Assembly: GCA_938045615.1 (NCBI GenBank)
Contig: CALIBC010000178.1
Location: forward strand, 62,001 to 126,000
DNA length: 64,000 bases
Source: an uncultured Clostridia bacterium
GTDB lineage: Bacteria > Bacillota > Clostridia > Peptostreptococcales > Anaerovoracaceae
Direction: 5' to 3'
Within the stretch, counting starts at the first letter, position 1. Each line of letters begins with the position of its first letter. Position numbers and translations under genes: made by a program. Positions 33,364-42,739 of this stretch are shown here, piece by piece. The notes beneath the pieces are model-generated. The model saw nothing but the letters and a program-made list of their open reading frames with translations. It ran no database searches and was not told the origin of the DNA.

Positions 33364-34506
33364 TTATCTAAAGCTGCCCAATCTTCTGAAACGCTTAACC
33401 GCCGCCGTTACACACTCAACGGTAGTATCGATTTCTTCGGCGGTATTGTATGCGCTTAAGCCGAAGCGTATTGCACCTTCGATTTCCCTTTCCGTGCAGC
33501 CTATTGCTTTCAGAACGTGACTTTTCCCGTTCTTGTTTGATGAGCATGCAGAGCCTGTGGAAACATAGATCCCTTCGGCTTCCAGAGAGTGCAAAATAAC
33601 CTCTCCTCTCGTACCCAAAAACGAAACATTGAGTATATAATCGGAAACTTCGCCTTTTGTCAAAGGACCGTTGACCTTGATATCGTCTATGTTTTCCGTC
33701 AAGCCGGCAAGCAGCCTCTCCTTGAGCCGGCGCACATAGACTGATTCCTTTTCACTGGCGGACAATTCCACGGCTTTTCCAAAGCCCACAATTCCGCTAA
33801 CATTCTCCGTTCCGGATCTTCTGTTTTTCTCCTGCCCGCCCCCAAGCATGAGTGGCGCAAATCTCGCATCCGCATTTGCGTAAAAAGCCCCCACCCCTTT
33901 TGGACCGTGCAACTTATGGGCGCTCAAAGATACAAAGTCGGCATCGCATCCACGCAAATCCATTTTGCCGAAACCCTGCACCGCATCAGTATGAAACAAT
34001 GCGCCCGCCTCGTGCGCAAGCTCGCACATCTTCTTTATCGGTAAAATCGTTCCCAGTTCATTATTCACCGCCATTGCGGAAACGAGCGCGACATCCTCCG
34101 TAAGCGAATTTCGATACATTTCCATATCGGGGAAACCGTGCCTGTCCACATCCAGAAACACGACTTCAAATCCCTGTGATTCAAGATGGCCGCACGGCTC
34201 GAGCACTGCGGGATGCTCTATCTTCGTCGTAACGACCCTCCGTTTTCTCCTACCAAGCGCAGACGCCGCACCGCGTATGACCGTATTGTTGCTCTCCGTG
34301 CCTCCAGATGTAAATACCAAACCCTCGGCGTCAACTCCCAATTTCCACGCTATGATCTTCCTCGCCTTATTCACTTTGTTTTGAGTCTTCCTGCCAAGTT
34401 CATGCAGTGACGATGGATTGCCCAAATCCTCTTCAAATGACTTTACCATTGCTTCCGTCACTTCCGCATCCTGCATCGTCGTGGCAGCGTTGTCTAAATA
34501 TATCAT
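33364..34506 (-). CDS. nifS: Cysteine desulfurase (NifS/IscS family)
   Basis: PLP enzyme that removes sulfur from cysteine as an enzyme persulfide. Starts IYLDNAATT; SLSAHKLHGPKG carries the PLP Lys; STGSACSS carries the active-site Cys; GGGQEKNRRSGTENV is the conserved Arg loop. 380 residues, full length. No iscU is adjacent; the neighbour is thiI, so tRNA thiolation is the clear job, as for NifZ of Bacillus. Confidence 0.95.
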   Translation of the reverse strand: MIYLDNAATTMQDAEVTEAMVKSFEEDLGNPSSLHELGRKTQNKVNKARKIIAWKLGVDAEGLVFTSGGTESNNTVIRGAASALGRRKRRVVTTKIEHPAVLEPCGHLESQGFEVVFLDVDRHGFPDMEMYRNSLTEDVALVSAMAVNNELGTILPIKKMCELAHEAGALFHTDAVQGFGKMDLRGCDADFVSLSAHKLHGPKGVGAFYANADARFAPLMLGGGQEKNRRSGTENVSGIVGFGKAVELSASEKESVYVRRLKERLLAGLTENIDDIKVNGPLTKGEVSDYILNVSFLGTRGEVILHSLEAEGIYVSTGSACSSNKNGKSHVLKAIGCTEREIEGAIRFGLSAYNTAEEIDTTVECVTAAVKRFRRLGSFR

Positions 34507-34615
34507 AAGTCCATCCGTGTCATTTGCCTTGGCAATGCTGTTGCGACCGCGTCTGTCAGTGCTTCCCGCAGGATCGCAGCTGCCGATTCACTCCTTTTTT
34601 CGACATATAACGTAA

Positions 34616-34645
34616 CTTATCCCGCATCTTCGGATGCGGGATAAG
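34616..34645 (-). terminator. Strong hairpin after rny
   Basis: Perfect 13-base arms CTTATCCCGCATC and GATGCGGGATAAG with a four-base loop (TTCG on plus, CGAA on minus), 7 nt after the rny stop. The T-run is poor on the minus strand, so it may protect the 3' end instead of, or as well as, terminating. Confidence 0.7.
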
Positions 34646-34652
34646 AATTTTC

Positions 34653-36194
34653 CTATTTTGCGTAATCTATCGCTCTTGTCTCGCGAACAACGTTGACCTT
34701 TATCTGTCCCGGATATTCAAGCTCTGATTCGATTTTCTTTGATATCTCGTGAGCGAGTAAAGCAATTTCATCGTCTTTCACCTCTTCAGGCTTTGCTATA
34801 ATACGTATCTCGCGTCCTGCCTGTATGGCAAACGACTTGTCCACGCCCTCCGTAGTATTGGCGATTTCTTCCAGCTTCTCAAGGCGCTTTATGTATACAT
34901 CCAATGTTTCCCTGCGTGCGCCCGGTCTTGCCGCAGACAGAGCGTCGGCGGCGGCAACCAAAAGCGCCTCCATGGTCTTTGCTTCATAATCGCCGTGATG
35001 CGCCGCAACCGCATTTATCACAGCCTCCGATTCCTTATACTTTTTCAGCACCTGCACGCCTATGTCCACGTGCGTTCCCTCATACTCATGATCCAGAGCC
35101 TTACCTATGTCGTGGAGAAGTCCTGCCCGTTTCGCAAGCTTAACGTCGAGTCCGAGCTCGCCTGCCATAAGACCCGCCAGATGGCTGACCTCTATAGAGT
35201 GCTTGAGCACATTCTGTCCGTAAGAAGTTCTGAAATGTAAACGTCCCAGCAATTTTATCACTTCAGGATGCAGGTTATGCATTCCAGTTTCAAAGGTCGC
35301 CCGGTCACCTTCTTCCTTGATTATCCGGTTGACCTCCCTCTTTGCTTTCTCTATCATTTCCTCGATTTTCGAAGGATGGATTCTGCCGTCCACGATCAGT
35401 TTCTCAAGTGCAAGCCTTGCAATCTCCCTCCTTATCGGATCAAAACCGGAAACGATCACAGCCTCGGGAGTGTCATCTATTATGAGATCTACACCGGTCA
35501 GAGTTTCTATGGCTCGTATGTTGCGTCCTTCCCTGCCTATGATCCTGCCTTTCATGTCATCGTTTGGCAGATTGACCACGGACAAAGTGCTCTCCGCAAC
35601 GTGATCGGCCGCACACCTCTGTATGGCGCCGGTCAATATTTCCTTGGCGTTCCTGTCGGCCTCTTCTTTCGCCTGCGTTTCTATTTCCTTTATCAGCTGT
35701 GAAGCATCGTGCCTGCATTCTTTCTCTATTCCCTCTAGCAGCATCTCCTTTGCCTCTTCTGCGGTATATCCCGAGATCTTCTCAAGTTCGGCGATCTTTC
35801 TCTCAAATATGCTGTCGATCTCTTCTTTTTCTGAAGCGATCTCTTTCTCCACTTTGGAAAGCTTCGCTTCTCTCTTTTCTATTCCGTCAAGCTTTCTGTC
35901 TATAGTTTCTTCCTTTTGCGCCAGACGTCTTTCCGAGCGCTGCACTTCCAGTCGCCTTTCCTTGATCTCTTTGTCCACCTCGTTTCTGAGTCGGTGGGCT
36001 TCCTCCTTGGCTTCCAACGTCACTTCCTTTTTTATCGTTTCAGAACTGTTTTCCGCATCAAGAATCAAATTTCTCGCCTTCTGTTCGGCACTTCCTATAG
36101 TCCTTTCAGCGACATTCTTTCTGTATATATATCCGCCAAGCGCACATACGACACCGACAGCTATCGCAACGACAGCAGTTATTATCGGAGACAT
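34653..36194 (-). CDS. rny: Ribonuclease Y
   Basis: Membrane-anchored endoribonuclease that starts bulk mRNA decay in Firmicutes. N-terminal transmembrane segment (about 4-24), long coiled coil (25-200), KH domain with [13 protein letters not shown] (about 215-230) and HD domain with [12 protein letters not shown] and AAHHGDYE metal sites. At 513 residues it is complete. It follows minD with a 24-nt gap. Confidence 0.97.
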   Translation of the reverse strand: MSPIITAVVAIAVGVVCALGGYIYRKNVAERTIGSAEQKARNLILDAENSSETIKKEVTLEAKEEAHRLRNEVDKEIKERRLEVQRSERRLAQKEETIDRKLDGIEKREAKLSKVEKEIASEKEEIDSIFERKIAELEKISGYTAEEAKEMLLEGIEKECRHDASQLIKEIETQAKEEADRNAKEILTGAIQRCAADHVAESTLSVVNLPNDDMKGRIIGREGRNIRAIETLTGVDLIIDDTPEAVIVSGFDPIRREIARLALEKLIVDGRIHPSKIEEMIEKAKREVNRIIKEEGDRATFETGMHNLHPEVIKLLGRLHFRTSYGQNVLKHSIEVSHLAGLMAGELGLDVKLAKRAGLLHDIGKALDHEYEGTHVDIGVQVLKKYKESEAVINAVAAHHGDYEAKTMEALLVAAADALSAARPGARRETLDVYIKRLEKLEEIANTTEGVDKSFAIQAGREIRIIAKPEEVKDDEIALLAHEISKKIESELEYPGQIKVNVVRETRAIDYAK

Positions 36195-36218
36195 TGAAGT
36201 ACCTCCTCTCTTAAATTT

Positions 36219-36980
36219 TCAATCATACACCCTGTTTCCTCTTCTTATTTCCGTAAGTTCCTCTTTTATGAGCCTGTCCACTATATTGCTGAAGTTTTTG
36301 CATATATAGCTTTCTTTCTTGAGCACTATCGGTTCCCCGAGATTTGTCGATATATTGATGTTCATGTCAAATTGAATCACACCCATGAGCCTGGCGCGCA
36401 TAATCTGCGTTATTTCCTCAATCTTTGGGATGTAACCCGCATCCATCATTTCACTTACCAGTTTGTTGACAATCAGATATCTTTTCTTAATACCCAGTTT
36501 CAGAACCGTCCTGTCGAGCGTATCGGCATCGCGAAGTGCCGCATACTCCGGCGTGGCGACTATTATGGCGGTGTCCGCTCCGGAAGAAGCAAGTACCATT
36601 CCGTCATCGATACCCGACGGTGCATCCACTATCACGTAATCGAATTCACGCTTGAGTTTTTCACACAAAACCCTTACGTGAAGCGGTGTCAGATCGCCTT
36701 TTTCCCTCTCCGGGGATGAACCCATGATATAAAGATTTTCAAACCTCTTGTCCTTGATGAGTGCCTGTTTGATCCTGCAGACCCCTGACATCACATCGTA
36801 CACATCGTAAACCACATTGTTTTCAAGTCCAAGATAGAGGTCGAGATTCCTCAGCCCCATATCCATGTCCACGATAACAACTTTGTAGCCTTTCTGCGCA
36901 TACGAACTTCCCAGGTTGACCGCAAACATGGTCTTTCCCGTTCCGCCCTTTCCCGATGCCACCAAGTACACCTTGCTCAT
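36219..36980 (-). CDS. minD: MinD/ParA-family ATPase, probable site-determining protein
   Basis: Deviant Walker A ASGKGGTGKT with the signature Lys, VIVDMDMGLRNLDLYLG, YVIVDAPSGIDDG and the C-terminal amphipathic helix (FSNIVDRLIKEELTEIRR), which suits membrane binding. MinD recruits MinC to block FtsZ rings away from midcell. No minC or minE is next to it, so an alternative MinD-like role with the DivIVA of this window is possible. 253 residues. radC lies 13 nt upstream. Confidence 0.82.
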   Translation of the reverse strand: MSKVYLVASGKGGTGKTMFAVNLGSSYAQKGYKVVIVDMDMGLRNLDLYLGLENNVVYDVYDVMSGVCRIKQALIKDKRFENLYIMGSSPEREKGDLTPLHVRVLCEKLKREFDYVIVDAPSGIDDGMVLASSGADTAIIVATPEYAALRDADTLDRTVLKLGIKKRYLIVNKLVSEMMDAGYIPKIEEITQIMRARLMGVIQFDMNINISTNLGEPIVLKKESYICKNFSNIVDRLIKEELTEIRRGNRVYD

Positions 36981-36993
36981 CTTATCCTCACCA

Positions 36994-37674
36994 TCACTTC
37001 ATCAGATCCATCGCTTTCATACTGGAAAACTTTCCATCACCTATGATAATATGATCCAAAACTCTGATTCCCAGTATCTCGCCGCTCTTTGTCAGTCTTT
37101 TTGTCGTGGCTATATCCTCCTCGCTGGGCGACGGATCGCCACTTGGATGATTATGCACAAAAATAACGCCTGCGGCACTTTTTCGCACCGCACTGCCAAA
37201 GACCTCTCTCGGATGCACCACAGTATTGGAAAGCGCACCTATGGAAACGGTATCTATCGAAAGGATCTCGCCCTTTGTGTTCACCAGTATGGATTTGAAA
37301 TGCTCCTTTTTCTCATGTCGCAACCTCTCCATCAGCAAATCTGCGACATCGTGCGATGATGCGATAGTTTTGCGCTTTGCCGCAGGAGCCATCGCAATCC
37401 TCTTCCCTAGTTCTATAACCGAAAGTATCAGCATCGCCTTTGAAGGGCCTATACCCGTGATCCCGAGCAGCTCCTCGTATTGGATCTCCCCAAGTTCCGA
37501 TAAACCCCTGTTACCCGATGCGAGCACCTGTTCCGCCAAATGCAGGGATGAAACATTTCTTGTTCCCGTATGTATTATCAATCCAAGCAGTTCTGTATTC
37601 GATAAAACCCGAACGCCCCCGTTTATCGCTTTTTCAAGCGGACGTTCTTCCTGCGGCATAGATTTAATCAGCAT
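36994..37674 (-). CDS. radC: RadC/UPF0758 JAB-domain protein
   Basis: A helix-hairpin-helix part (about 60-85: LGEIQYEELLGITGIGPSKA) is followed by a JAMM metallo-domain with FVHNHPSGDPSPSEED. The historical link to DNA repair is not secure; function remains unclear. ATG 37674 is chosen because CGGAGGT lies directly before it; an ATG at 37692 lies upstream of that site. It is cotranscribed with minD. Confidence 0.93.
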   Translation of the reverse strand: MLIKSMPQEERPLEKAINGGVRVLSNTELLGLIIHTGTRNVSSLHLAEQVLASGNRGLSELGEIQYEELLGITGIGPSKAMLILSVIELGKRIAMAPAAKRKTIASSHDVADLLMERLRHEKKEHFKSILVNTKGEILSIDTVSIGALSNTVVHPREVFGSAVRKSAAGVIFVHNHPSGDPSPSEEDIATTKRLTKSGEILGIRVLDHIIIGDGKFSSMKAMDLMK

Positions 37675-37896
37675 TTTTACCTCCGAAATCAAGCCGCATC
37701 CCGACTCATAATATAATTCTCACGGGATAAATTATACCATCATTGAAACGCTCTCACAAGGGTAATCTGCGCAATTTAATCGCAGGGCAGGCGGAATCCC
37801 AAACTGCCGCTCGGGCACCGCCCGGGCTCATGTATGCAGGCCGGGCTTTCTCCTGCAATCCTTCCCGACAAGTAAGTGTCGTAAAAAGACACCCGG

Positions 37897-38577
37897 CTAT
37901 TCCCCCCCGGTGACTCTTCCGTATATAAATGCGACAACCTCTTGGATGCTCATGTCAGTGGTGTCGACCTCGATAGCATCGAAGGCCTTTTTAAGCGGAT
38001 TCAGTTTCCTGTGCGTATCCGTATAGTCGCGCTTTTCGATGTCCTCAAGAACCTTTTTCAACGTGACGTCGTCACCTTTTTCTTTGAGTTCCAGAAAACG
38101 TCTTTTGGCTCTTTCTTGGGCGCTCGCCGTGAGAAAAAACTTGAACTGCGCATCTTTGAACACGTTGGTTCCTATGTCACGACCGTCCATCACGACACTT
38201 TTCCTGCGCCCTATATTTCGCTGTATCAGAACGAGTTTTTCCCGCACCGGAGGCAGCGCCGAATAGATCGATGCGATCTCCGACATCTCCGGCGTTCTGA
38301 TTTTTCCGCTCACGTCTTCTCCGTCCAGATATATCACGCCGCAGTCAAAATCTATCTCGGTATTCTCCAAAGTTGCTTTGATCCCCTCCGTATTCTTGGG
38401 ATCCACATTGTTTGCGTTCATCTTGTATCCGACGGCTCTGTACATGGCGCCGGTGTCGACATACTCCACACCCAGCTTTTTTGCGACAGCTTTTGCGATA
38501 GTGCTCTTGCCGGCTCCTCCCGGACCGTCTATGGCAATCTTCACCGTGCCTGTATCTTTATCCGTATCTTTATTCAT
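37897..38577 (-). CDS. cmk: Cytidylate kinase
   Basis: Phosphorylates CMP and dCMP with ATP; it also recycles the CMP released by teichoic acid synthesis. P-loop IAIDGPGGAGKSTIAKA, YVDTGAMYRAVG, VVMDGRDIGTNVF and the RRFLELKEKG lid segment are intact. ATG 38577 overlaps the nrdR stop by 8 nt; the first residues (MNKDTDKDTG) are hydrophilic and not conserved. A 222-nt spacer follows without a recognised gene. Confidence 0.95.
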   Translation of the reverse strand: MNKDTDKDTGTVKIAIDGPGGAGKSTIAKAVAKKLGVEYVDTGAMYRAVGYKMNANNVDPKNTEGIKATLENTEIDFDCGVIYLDGEDVSGKIRTPEMSEIASIYSALPPVREKLVLIQRNIGRRKSVVMDGRDIGTNVFKDAQFKFFLTASAQERAKRRFLELKEKGDDVTLKKVLEDIEKRDYTDTHRKLNPLKKAFDAIEVDTTDMSIQEVVAFIYGRVTGGE

Positions 38578-39055
38578 TTTCACTACCCGTCCCATTCATT
38601 TTCTTATTGCCCACCAGTTTTTCTATTTCCTTGATAAAAGTATTCACATCCGTAAACTGGCGATACACCGATGCAAATCTCACATACGAAACCTCGTCGA
38701 CCTTTTTCAGCTCATCCATGAGAAGCTCGCCTATGAATTCACTTTTGACTTCCTTCTCCATCAGGTTGTTCAGTCCTCTTTCAATATCGTCGGCTATTTT
38801 TTCGATCTGCTCAACGGAGACGGGTCTTTTCTCGCAGGCGCGCACCAATCCTCTGATTATCTTGTCCCTGTCAAAGCTCTCCCTGCGCCCGTCTCTCTTT
38901 ATTATACGTATTATGGATTCTTCCGTCTTTTCATATGTAGTGAATCGCTTTCCGCATTTGTCGCACCCCCTACGTCTTCTAATGGCATGCCCCTCTTCGG
39001 TCGGTCTTGAGTCTATGACCTTGGTATCGGCATTGTCGCAAAACGGACATTTCAT
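38570..39055 (-). CDS. nrdR: Transcriptional repressor NrdR
   Basis: Nucleotide-sensing repressor of ribonucleotide reductase genes. The N-terminal zinc ribbon has CPFCDNADTKVIDSR and CDKCGKRFTTYE; the ATP-cone domain (about 48-140) follows. 161 residues, slightly longer than usual by a short C-terminal tail that overlaps cmk. No nrd genes or NrdR boxes were recognised in the window. Confidence 0.96.
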   Translation of the reverse strand: MKCPFCDNADTKVIDSRPTEEGHAIRRRRGCDKCGKRFTTYEKTEESIIRIIKRDGRRESFDRDKIIRGLVRACEKRPVSVEQIEKIADDIERGLNNLMEKEVKSEFIGELLMDELKKVDEVSYVRFASVYRQFTDVNTFIKEIEKLVGNKKMNGTGSENE

Positions 39056-39078
39056 ACTAACCCTCCTGAATTGTTTAA

Positions 39079-39107
39079 CAAAAAAAGGCTCCGTCGATTC
39101 GGAGCCT
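39079..39107 (-). terminator. Terminator of the foldase gene
   Basis: Arms AGGCTCC (39086-39092) and GGAGCCT (39101-39107) with an eight-base loop, followed on the minus strand by an eight-base T-run. Lies about 40 nt after the foldase stop and 24 nt before the nrdR start. Confidence 0.9.
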
Positions 39108-39149
39108 CATAAATCCGACAAAGTCTCCGACTTGCATCAGAGATGAAGC

Positions 39150-40253
39150 CTAACTGACCTTTGCGTATTTCATAACCTTTTCATTGACCTTTTCAAGTAG
39201 CAGATTTGTTCTAAAACCGTTTTCTTCGGCATACTTTTCCACCGACTGTTTATACTGCTTCTTGAAGGATTCCTTGGTGAAGCCCGCCTGCTTCAGCAGT
39301 TTTGCAAGGTACTCATTGAATTCCTTGTCGGAGATTTTGATCCCTTCTTTCTTTGCGACCGCATACGTCACAAGTTTCTGTTTAACTACTGTTTTAGCGT
39401 ACTCGTCGGACTGTTTCTTGAACTTTTTCTCGTCCGTATTCATATATGTCTTAAGGAACTTCGACCAGCTCATGTTGTAGTTTTTCGCCATCTTCTTATA
39501 GCGTGCGACCACCTGTTTCTGCTCAAATTCCAGCTGCTGCTGCGGATACTTCTTGACCTTGGACGCCGCAACTACTTTCTCCCAGAGGGACTTCTTAGCC
39601 GTCGCATCCGCCTGTGACTGTTTTTTCTCCAAAAGTGATTTCTTTACGGAATCCTCGTATGCCTCAACCGTCTTGTACTGCGTATTCTTCTTGATGAAGT
39701 CAAGGTCATACTTTGGCGTCGTGGTCTCCTGCCTTGAATTGATTGTTATCGCAAAGTCAACTTTCTTTCCGGAAAGTTCCTTGTTGTTTGCGTAGTTCTT
39801 TGGGAATCTGAGATGCAACGTGAACTTGTCCCCTGCCTTTTTCCCTATAAGACCATCGACAAAACCGTCTATCATCGACGTTTGCCCGATGGTTATATTG
39901 GTGTTTTTTGCGCTTCCGCCTTCAAAAGTCTTACCATCGATCTTTCCCTCATACGAGATATTTACCGTATCCCCTTTTTTCACCGTACCGGTCTTGACTT
40001 CTTTGGTCGTGGATTTGCTCTTGATAAAGTTTTGAATCTCGGCTTTTACTTCTTTTTTCGTTGCTATGACCTTCGGTTTTGTGTATTCAAGCCCCTTATA
40101 CTTGGCAACCGTGACATACTTGTCATAGTTCAGCTTATACTCCGAAGTAAACATCCCAAACGTATCGAACACAAACACCATCAGCAAAGCGATGATAATA
40201 ATAGCTGCCACACCCAGCGATGAGCCAATAATTATCTTCTTTTTTTTCGACAT
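39150..40253 (-). CDS. Membrane-anchored FKBP/trigger-factor-like peptidyl-prolyl isomerase
   Basis: 367 residues. One N-terminal transmembrane anchor (about 6-28) puts the rest outside. An FKBP domain (about 88-172: VKKGDTVNISYEGKIDG, SMIDGFVDGLIGKKAGD) is followed by a long Lys-rich alpha-helical region like the C-terminal chaperone part of trigger factor. The ribosome-binding N-domain of trigger factor is replaced by the anchor. I infer an extracytoplasmic foldase for secreted proteins. No lipobox Cys is present. It has its own promoter and terminator. Confidence 0.85.
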   Translation of the reverse strand: MSKKKKIIIGSSLGVAAIIIIALLMVFVFDTFGMFTSEYKLNYDKYVTVAKYKGLEYTKPKVIATKKEVKAEIQNFIKSKSTTKEVKTGTVKKGDTVNISYEGKIDGKTFEGGSAKNTNITIGQTSMIDGFVDGLIGKKAGDKFTLHLRFPKNYANNKELSGKKVDFAITINSRQETTTPKYDLDFIKKNTQYKTVEAYEDSVKKSLLEKKQSQADATAKKSLWEKVVAASKVKKYPQQQLEFEQKQVVARYKKMAKNYNMSWSKFLKTYMNTDEKKFKKQSDEYAKTVVKQKLVTYAVAKKEGIKISDKEFNEYLAKLLKQAGFTKESFKKQYKQSVEKYAEENGFRTNLLLEKVNEKVMKYAKVS

Positions 40254-40336
40254 TACAAAATCTCCTCTATAAAATAAAATATGAATTTAAATTAAATAAT
40301 CGCACGCCCATCACACCTGATGAGCGCCGCACATAC

Positions 40337-40365
40337 ATGATATCATCGAGACGAAATTAATTCAA
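40337..40365 (-). promoter_or_regulatory. Sigma-A promoter of the foldase gene
   Basis: -35 TTGAAT (40360-40365), 17-base spacer, -10 TATCAT (40337-40342) on the minus strand, about 85 nt before the foldase ATG. Confidence 0.65.
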
Positions 40366-40470
40366 TTAATATTACTTTCTTTCACTAAAAAAACACATTC
40401 AGAACGGTTATAAAACTTTTCTTTCAAGAATGGATGCCACGCGGGCGGCAAGCGCACTGTTTCCAAAAGA

Positions 40471-40578
40471 TACGCCCAAAAAAATGCTGGCATTTGCGTG
40501 ACGCATGCCCGAACAAATGCGGGTATATGCACTCCCCGCTTCTCAAATATACGCCCAAAAGAATGCGGGCGTTTGCGG
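40471..40578. repeat. Three copies of a 26-29 bp GC-capped repeat
   Basis: Copies at 40471-40498, 40504-40530 and 40550-40578 share the pattern (A)YGCCC(A/G)AA(A/C)(A/G)AATGC(T/G)GG(C/T)RTTTGC. Each can fold as CGCCC/GGGCG around AAAAGAATG. Spacers are 5 and 19 nt, unlike a CRISPR array. Confidence 0.65.
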
Positions 40579-40596
40579 ATGGATCGCAGGTCTTTG

Positions 40597-40800
40597 CTAT
40601 ATAGACGGATCCCTCTCCTTTCCGCATTGATTCATCATACCGCATCCGGCACAACCCTCACAGGCAGGCGGATCCTTTTCCCCCGACTTGCGCTTGTCCT
40701 TCTGCCATTTGATGGCGGCAAGCGCCCATACGGAAGTTACTACGGCGATAAAAATACCCGCAAACAATATGTACTTTATATGACTCAAAAAATACTCCAT
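40597..40800 (-). CDS. Small Cys-rich single-span membrane protein
   Basis: 67 residues: one transmembrane helix (about 9-29), a basic stretch, then CEGCAGCGMMNQC with five cysteines close together, suitable for metal or Fe-S binding. It resembles FeoB-associated Cys-rich membrane proteins, but no feo gene is nearby. ATG 40800 has TGGAGGC at good spacing; longer frames upstream overlap the DUF4234 gene and are not supported. Confidence 0.6.
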   Translation of the reverse strand: MEYFLSHIKYILFAGIFIAVVTSVWALAAIKWQKDKRKSGEKDPPACEGCAGCGMMNQCGKERDPSI

Positions 40801-40816
40801 ACCAAGCCTCCATGTT

Positions 40817-41311
40817 TCAGTTCCCGCACTGCCACGTAGCATCGTGTGGGGAACCGGCAGAACGCAAATCCCTTGCGAATGTGTTGAGATCATTTTGCAT
40901 TATGGCGATCACTATAAAGCTTGAGAGTAGCACCGCAACGACAACATAGATGAACGAGTCATCCGTTATTTTGTAGTAATGCCACCTTCCGTTTGCCGCC
41001 TGTGCAAGTCTCTTTCCTCTCGTGTATACCCAATAAAAACTGTAGAAAGGCACTATGAAGAAAAAGATCGTTTCGGGCGCAGCCCCCGAATAGTCGCTAT
41101 CCATCGTCTTTATCGTGTTCGCAACCTTGTTCATCCAGTAAATATAATATATTCCTACGGTCAAAACGGAAAAGATCACCGCCATCGCGATGTTTCTTTC
41201 TTCCAAAAGCCCATACTGCCTCGGATCCATCTCGCTTTGATAATCATATTGCCTGTACTCGTTTTGCCGTCTCATCTCGGCATCGTCTTTCCAATTGCTG
41301 TTATTGTCCAA
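40817..41311 (-). CDS. DUF4234-type membrane protein
   Basis: 164 residues. A polar Asn/Gln/Tyr-rich N-terminus is followed by three or four hydrophobic segments. RNIAMAVIFSVLTVGIYYIY, WMNKVANTIKTM and FYSFYWVYTRGKRLAQA match the DUF4234 pattern, a family of unknown function. It lies 16 nt before the Cys-rich gene, so the two may be cotranscribed. Confidence 0.8.
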   Translation of the reverse strand: MDNNSNWKDDAEMRRQNEYRQYDYQSEMDPRQYGLLEERNIAMAVIFSVLTVGIYYIYWMNKVANTIKTMDSDYSGAAPETIFFFIVPFYSFYWVYTRGKRLAQAANGRWHYYKITDDSFIYVVVAVLLSSFIVIAIMQNDLNTFARDLRSAGSPHDATWQCGN

Positions 41312-41533
41312 TTCGTTACTCCTCCCACAACATTAAGTAGGTCGCATTGCGGCGTTCCGTCACAGGGATCCGCATTGCTTCCCGCTTTTTTATATACCAC
41401 GCAAAAAATCTCCCAAACCTATATCACCTATGGCCGGGTAAAGTATCAAATACATCATATCCTTGGAACGGGCAGTAAAGTCAGTCCCCCGCGGGAGATG
41501 AGCAGTAAGTGAAAAATCAAGCACATCATGCGC

Positions 41534-42733
41534 TCACGAACCGAAACGCACGTTTATCTTGTCAACTATGAGCCTTGCCACTTCCGACTTGCTCATCAGG
41601 CGAGCCTTCTCGATCGAGTCTCTGTCTATGAGCGTCACAACGTTTGTATCGGTGCCAAAACCCGCTCCGCTCTCTTTCAGGTTGTTGGCCACAATCAAAT
41701 CGGCATTTTTTCGATGCAGTTTGGCTTTGGAATTTTCTATAAGATCCCTCGTTTCCATGGAAAAACCGCACACGAATTGTTTTTTTGTCTTTTGAGCGCC
41801 TATCCTGGCCAGTATGTCCTTGGTTCTGACAAGCGGGATCGAAGGATTCTCCTCCGTCTTTTTGATCTTATCGGAAGAATAGGATTTTGGGGTGTAGTCA
41901 GAAACCGCCGCCGCCATTATCACTATATCCTTATCTGCAAAATTTTCTTCTACCTTTTGATACATATCGCCGGCGTCCAAGACCTCTATCACATTGCAAA
42001 ACCGCGGCGCAGGCACGCTTGTTGAAGCTTTTACAATCGTGACATCGGCGCCTCGCATCAGGCACTCCTTTGCTACGGCAAAACCCATCTTGCCGCTGGA
42101 ATGGTTGCTTATGAAGCGTACCGGATCTATCGACTCCCGAGTCGCGCCCGCCGTCACCAGGACTTTCTTTCCGAGCATGTCTTTTTCCCTTGCGATCATA
42201 CACTCCACAATGTCAAAGAGCTCATCGGGTTCCGGCATCTTGCCGGGTCCGATGTCTCCGCATGCCAGACGTCCCACCGCCGGCCTTGTCACTATGACGC
42301 CATATTTTTTAAGCTTTTCAATATTGTCGCGTGTCACCGGATTTTGATACATCCTAGTGTTCATGGCCGGAGCCACAATGCGCGGGCATTCAAGCGCAAG
42401 GAAAGTTGTTGTGAGCATGTCGTCGGCTATTCCGGAAGCGAACTTTGCAATAACATTTGCGGTCGCCGGAGCGACTATCGCCAGATCCGCCTTTTTCGCA
42501 AGTTCCACATGTTCAACCTCAAAATTTCCATTCCGACTGAATGTATCGGTCACGCATTCATTTCCGCTCAGAGTTTCAAAAGTAAGCGGAGATACGAACT
42601 TGCATGCGTTGCCTGTCATGATCACATGCGTTTCTGCTCCGGCTTTTTTGAGCATGCTCACAAGCGTTGCCGTTTTATATGCGGCGATTCCCCCGGAAAC
42701 GCCCACAATCACTGTCTTGTCTTTAAGATTCAT
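41534..42733 (-). CDS. coaBC: Bifunctional phosphopantothenoylcysteine decarboxylase / phosphopantothenate-cysteine ligase
   Basis: Two consecutive steps of coenzyme A synthesis. The CoaC flavin domain (1 to about 180) has GVSGGIAAYKTATLV, PAMNTRMYQNP and CGDIGPGKMPEP; the CoaB domain (about 185-399) has GATRESIDPVRFISNHSSG and ETRDLIENSKAKLHRKNAD. 399 residues, typical. It starts 6 nt after the rplT stop, so it could be read through from the infC operon, an unusual association. Confidence 0.96.
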   Translation of the reverse strand: MNLKDKTVIVGVSGGIAAYKTATLVSMLKKAGAETHVIMTGNACKFVSPLTFETLSGNECVTDTFSRNGNFEVEHVELAKKADLAIVAPATANVIAKFASGIADDMLTTTFLALECPRIVAPAMNTRMYQNPVTRDNIEKLKKYGVIVTRPAVGRLACGDIGPGKMPEPDELFDIVECMIAREKDMLGKKVLVTAGATRESIDPVRFISNHSSGKMGFAVAKECLMRGADVTIVKASTSVPAPRFCNVIEVLDAGDMYQKVEENFADKDIVIMAAAVSDYTPKSYSSDKIKKTEENPSIPLVRTKDILARIGAQKTKKQFVCGFSMETRDLIENSKAKLHRKNADLIVANNLKESGAGFGTDTNVVTLIDRDSIEKARLMSKSEVARLIVDKINVRFGS

Positions 42734-42739
42734 TTTTAA

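Larger units (their letters stand above)
40254..40596. other. Intergenic region with promoter and short repeats
   Basis: 343 nt without a convincing gene. It contains the foldase promoter (40337-40365) and three imperfect copies of a hairpin-forming repeat (40471-40578). A 76-codon frame over the repeats (40424-40654) overlaps the next gene and has repeat-derived composition, so I do not call it. Confidence 0.6.

Noticed and set aside
40471..40578. CRISPR array
   Set aside because: Only three imperfect repeats, spacers of 5 and 19 nt, no cas genes.
40424..40654. 76-codon frame on the minus strand
   Set aside because: It overlaps the Cys-rich membrane gene and is built from the short repeats; no ribosome binding site.
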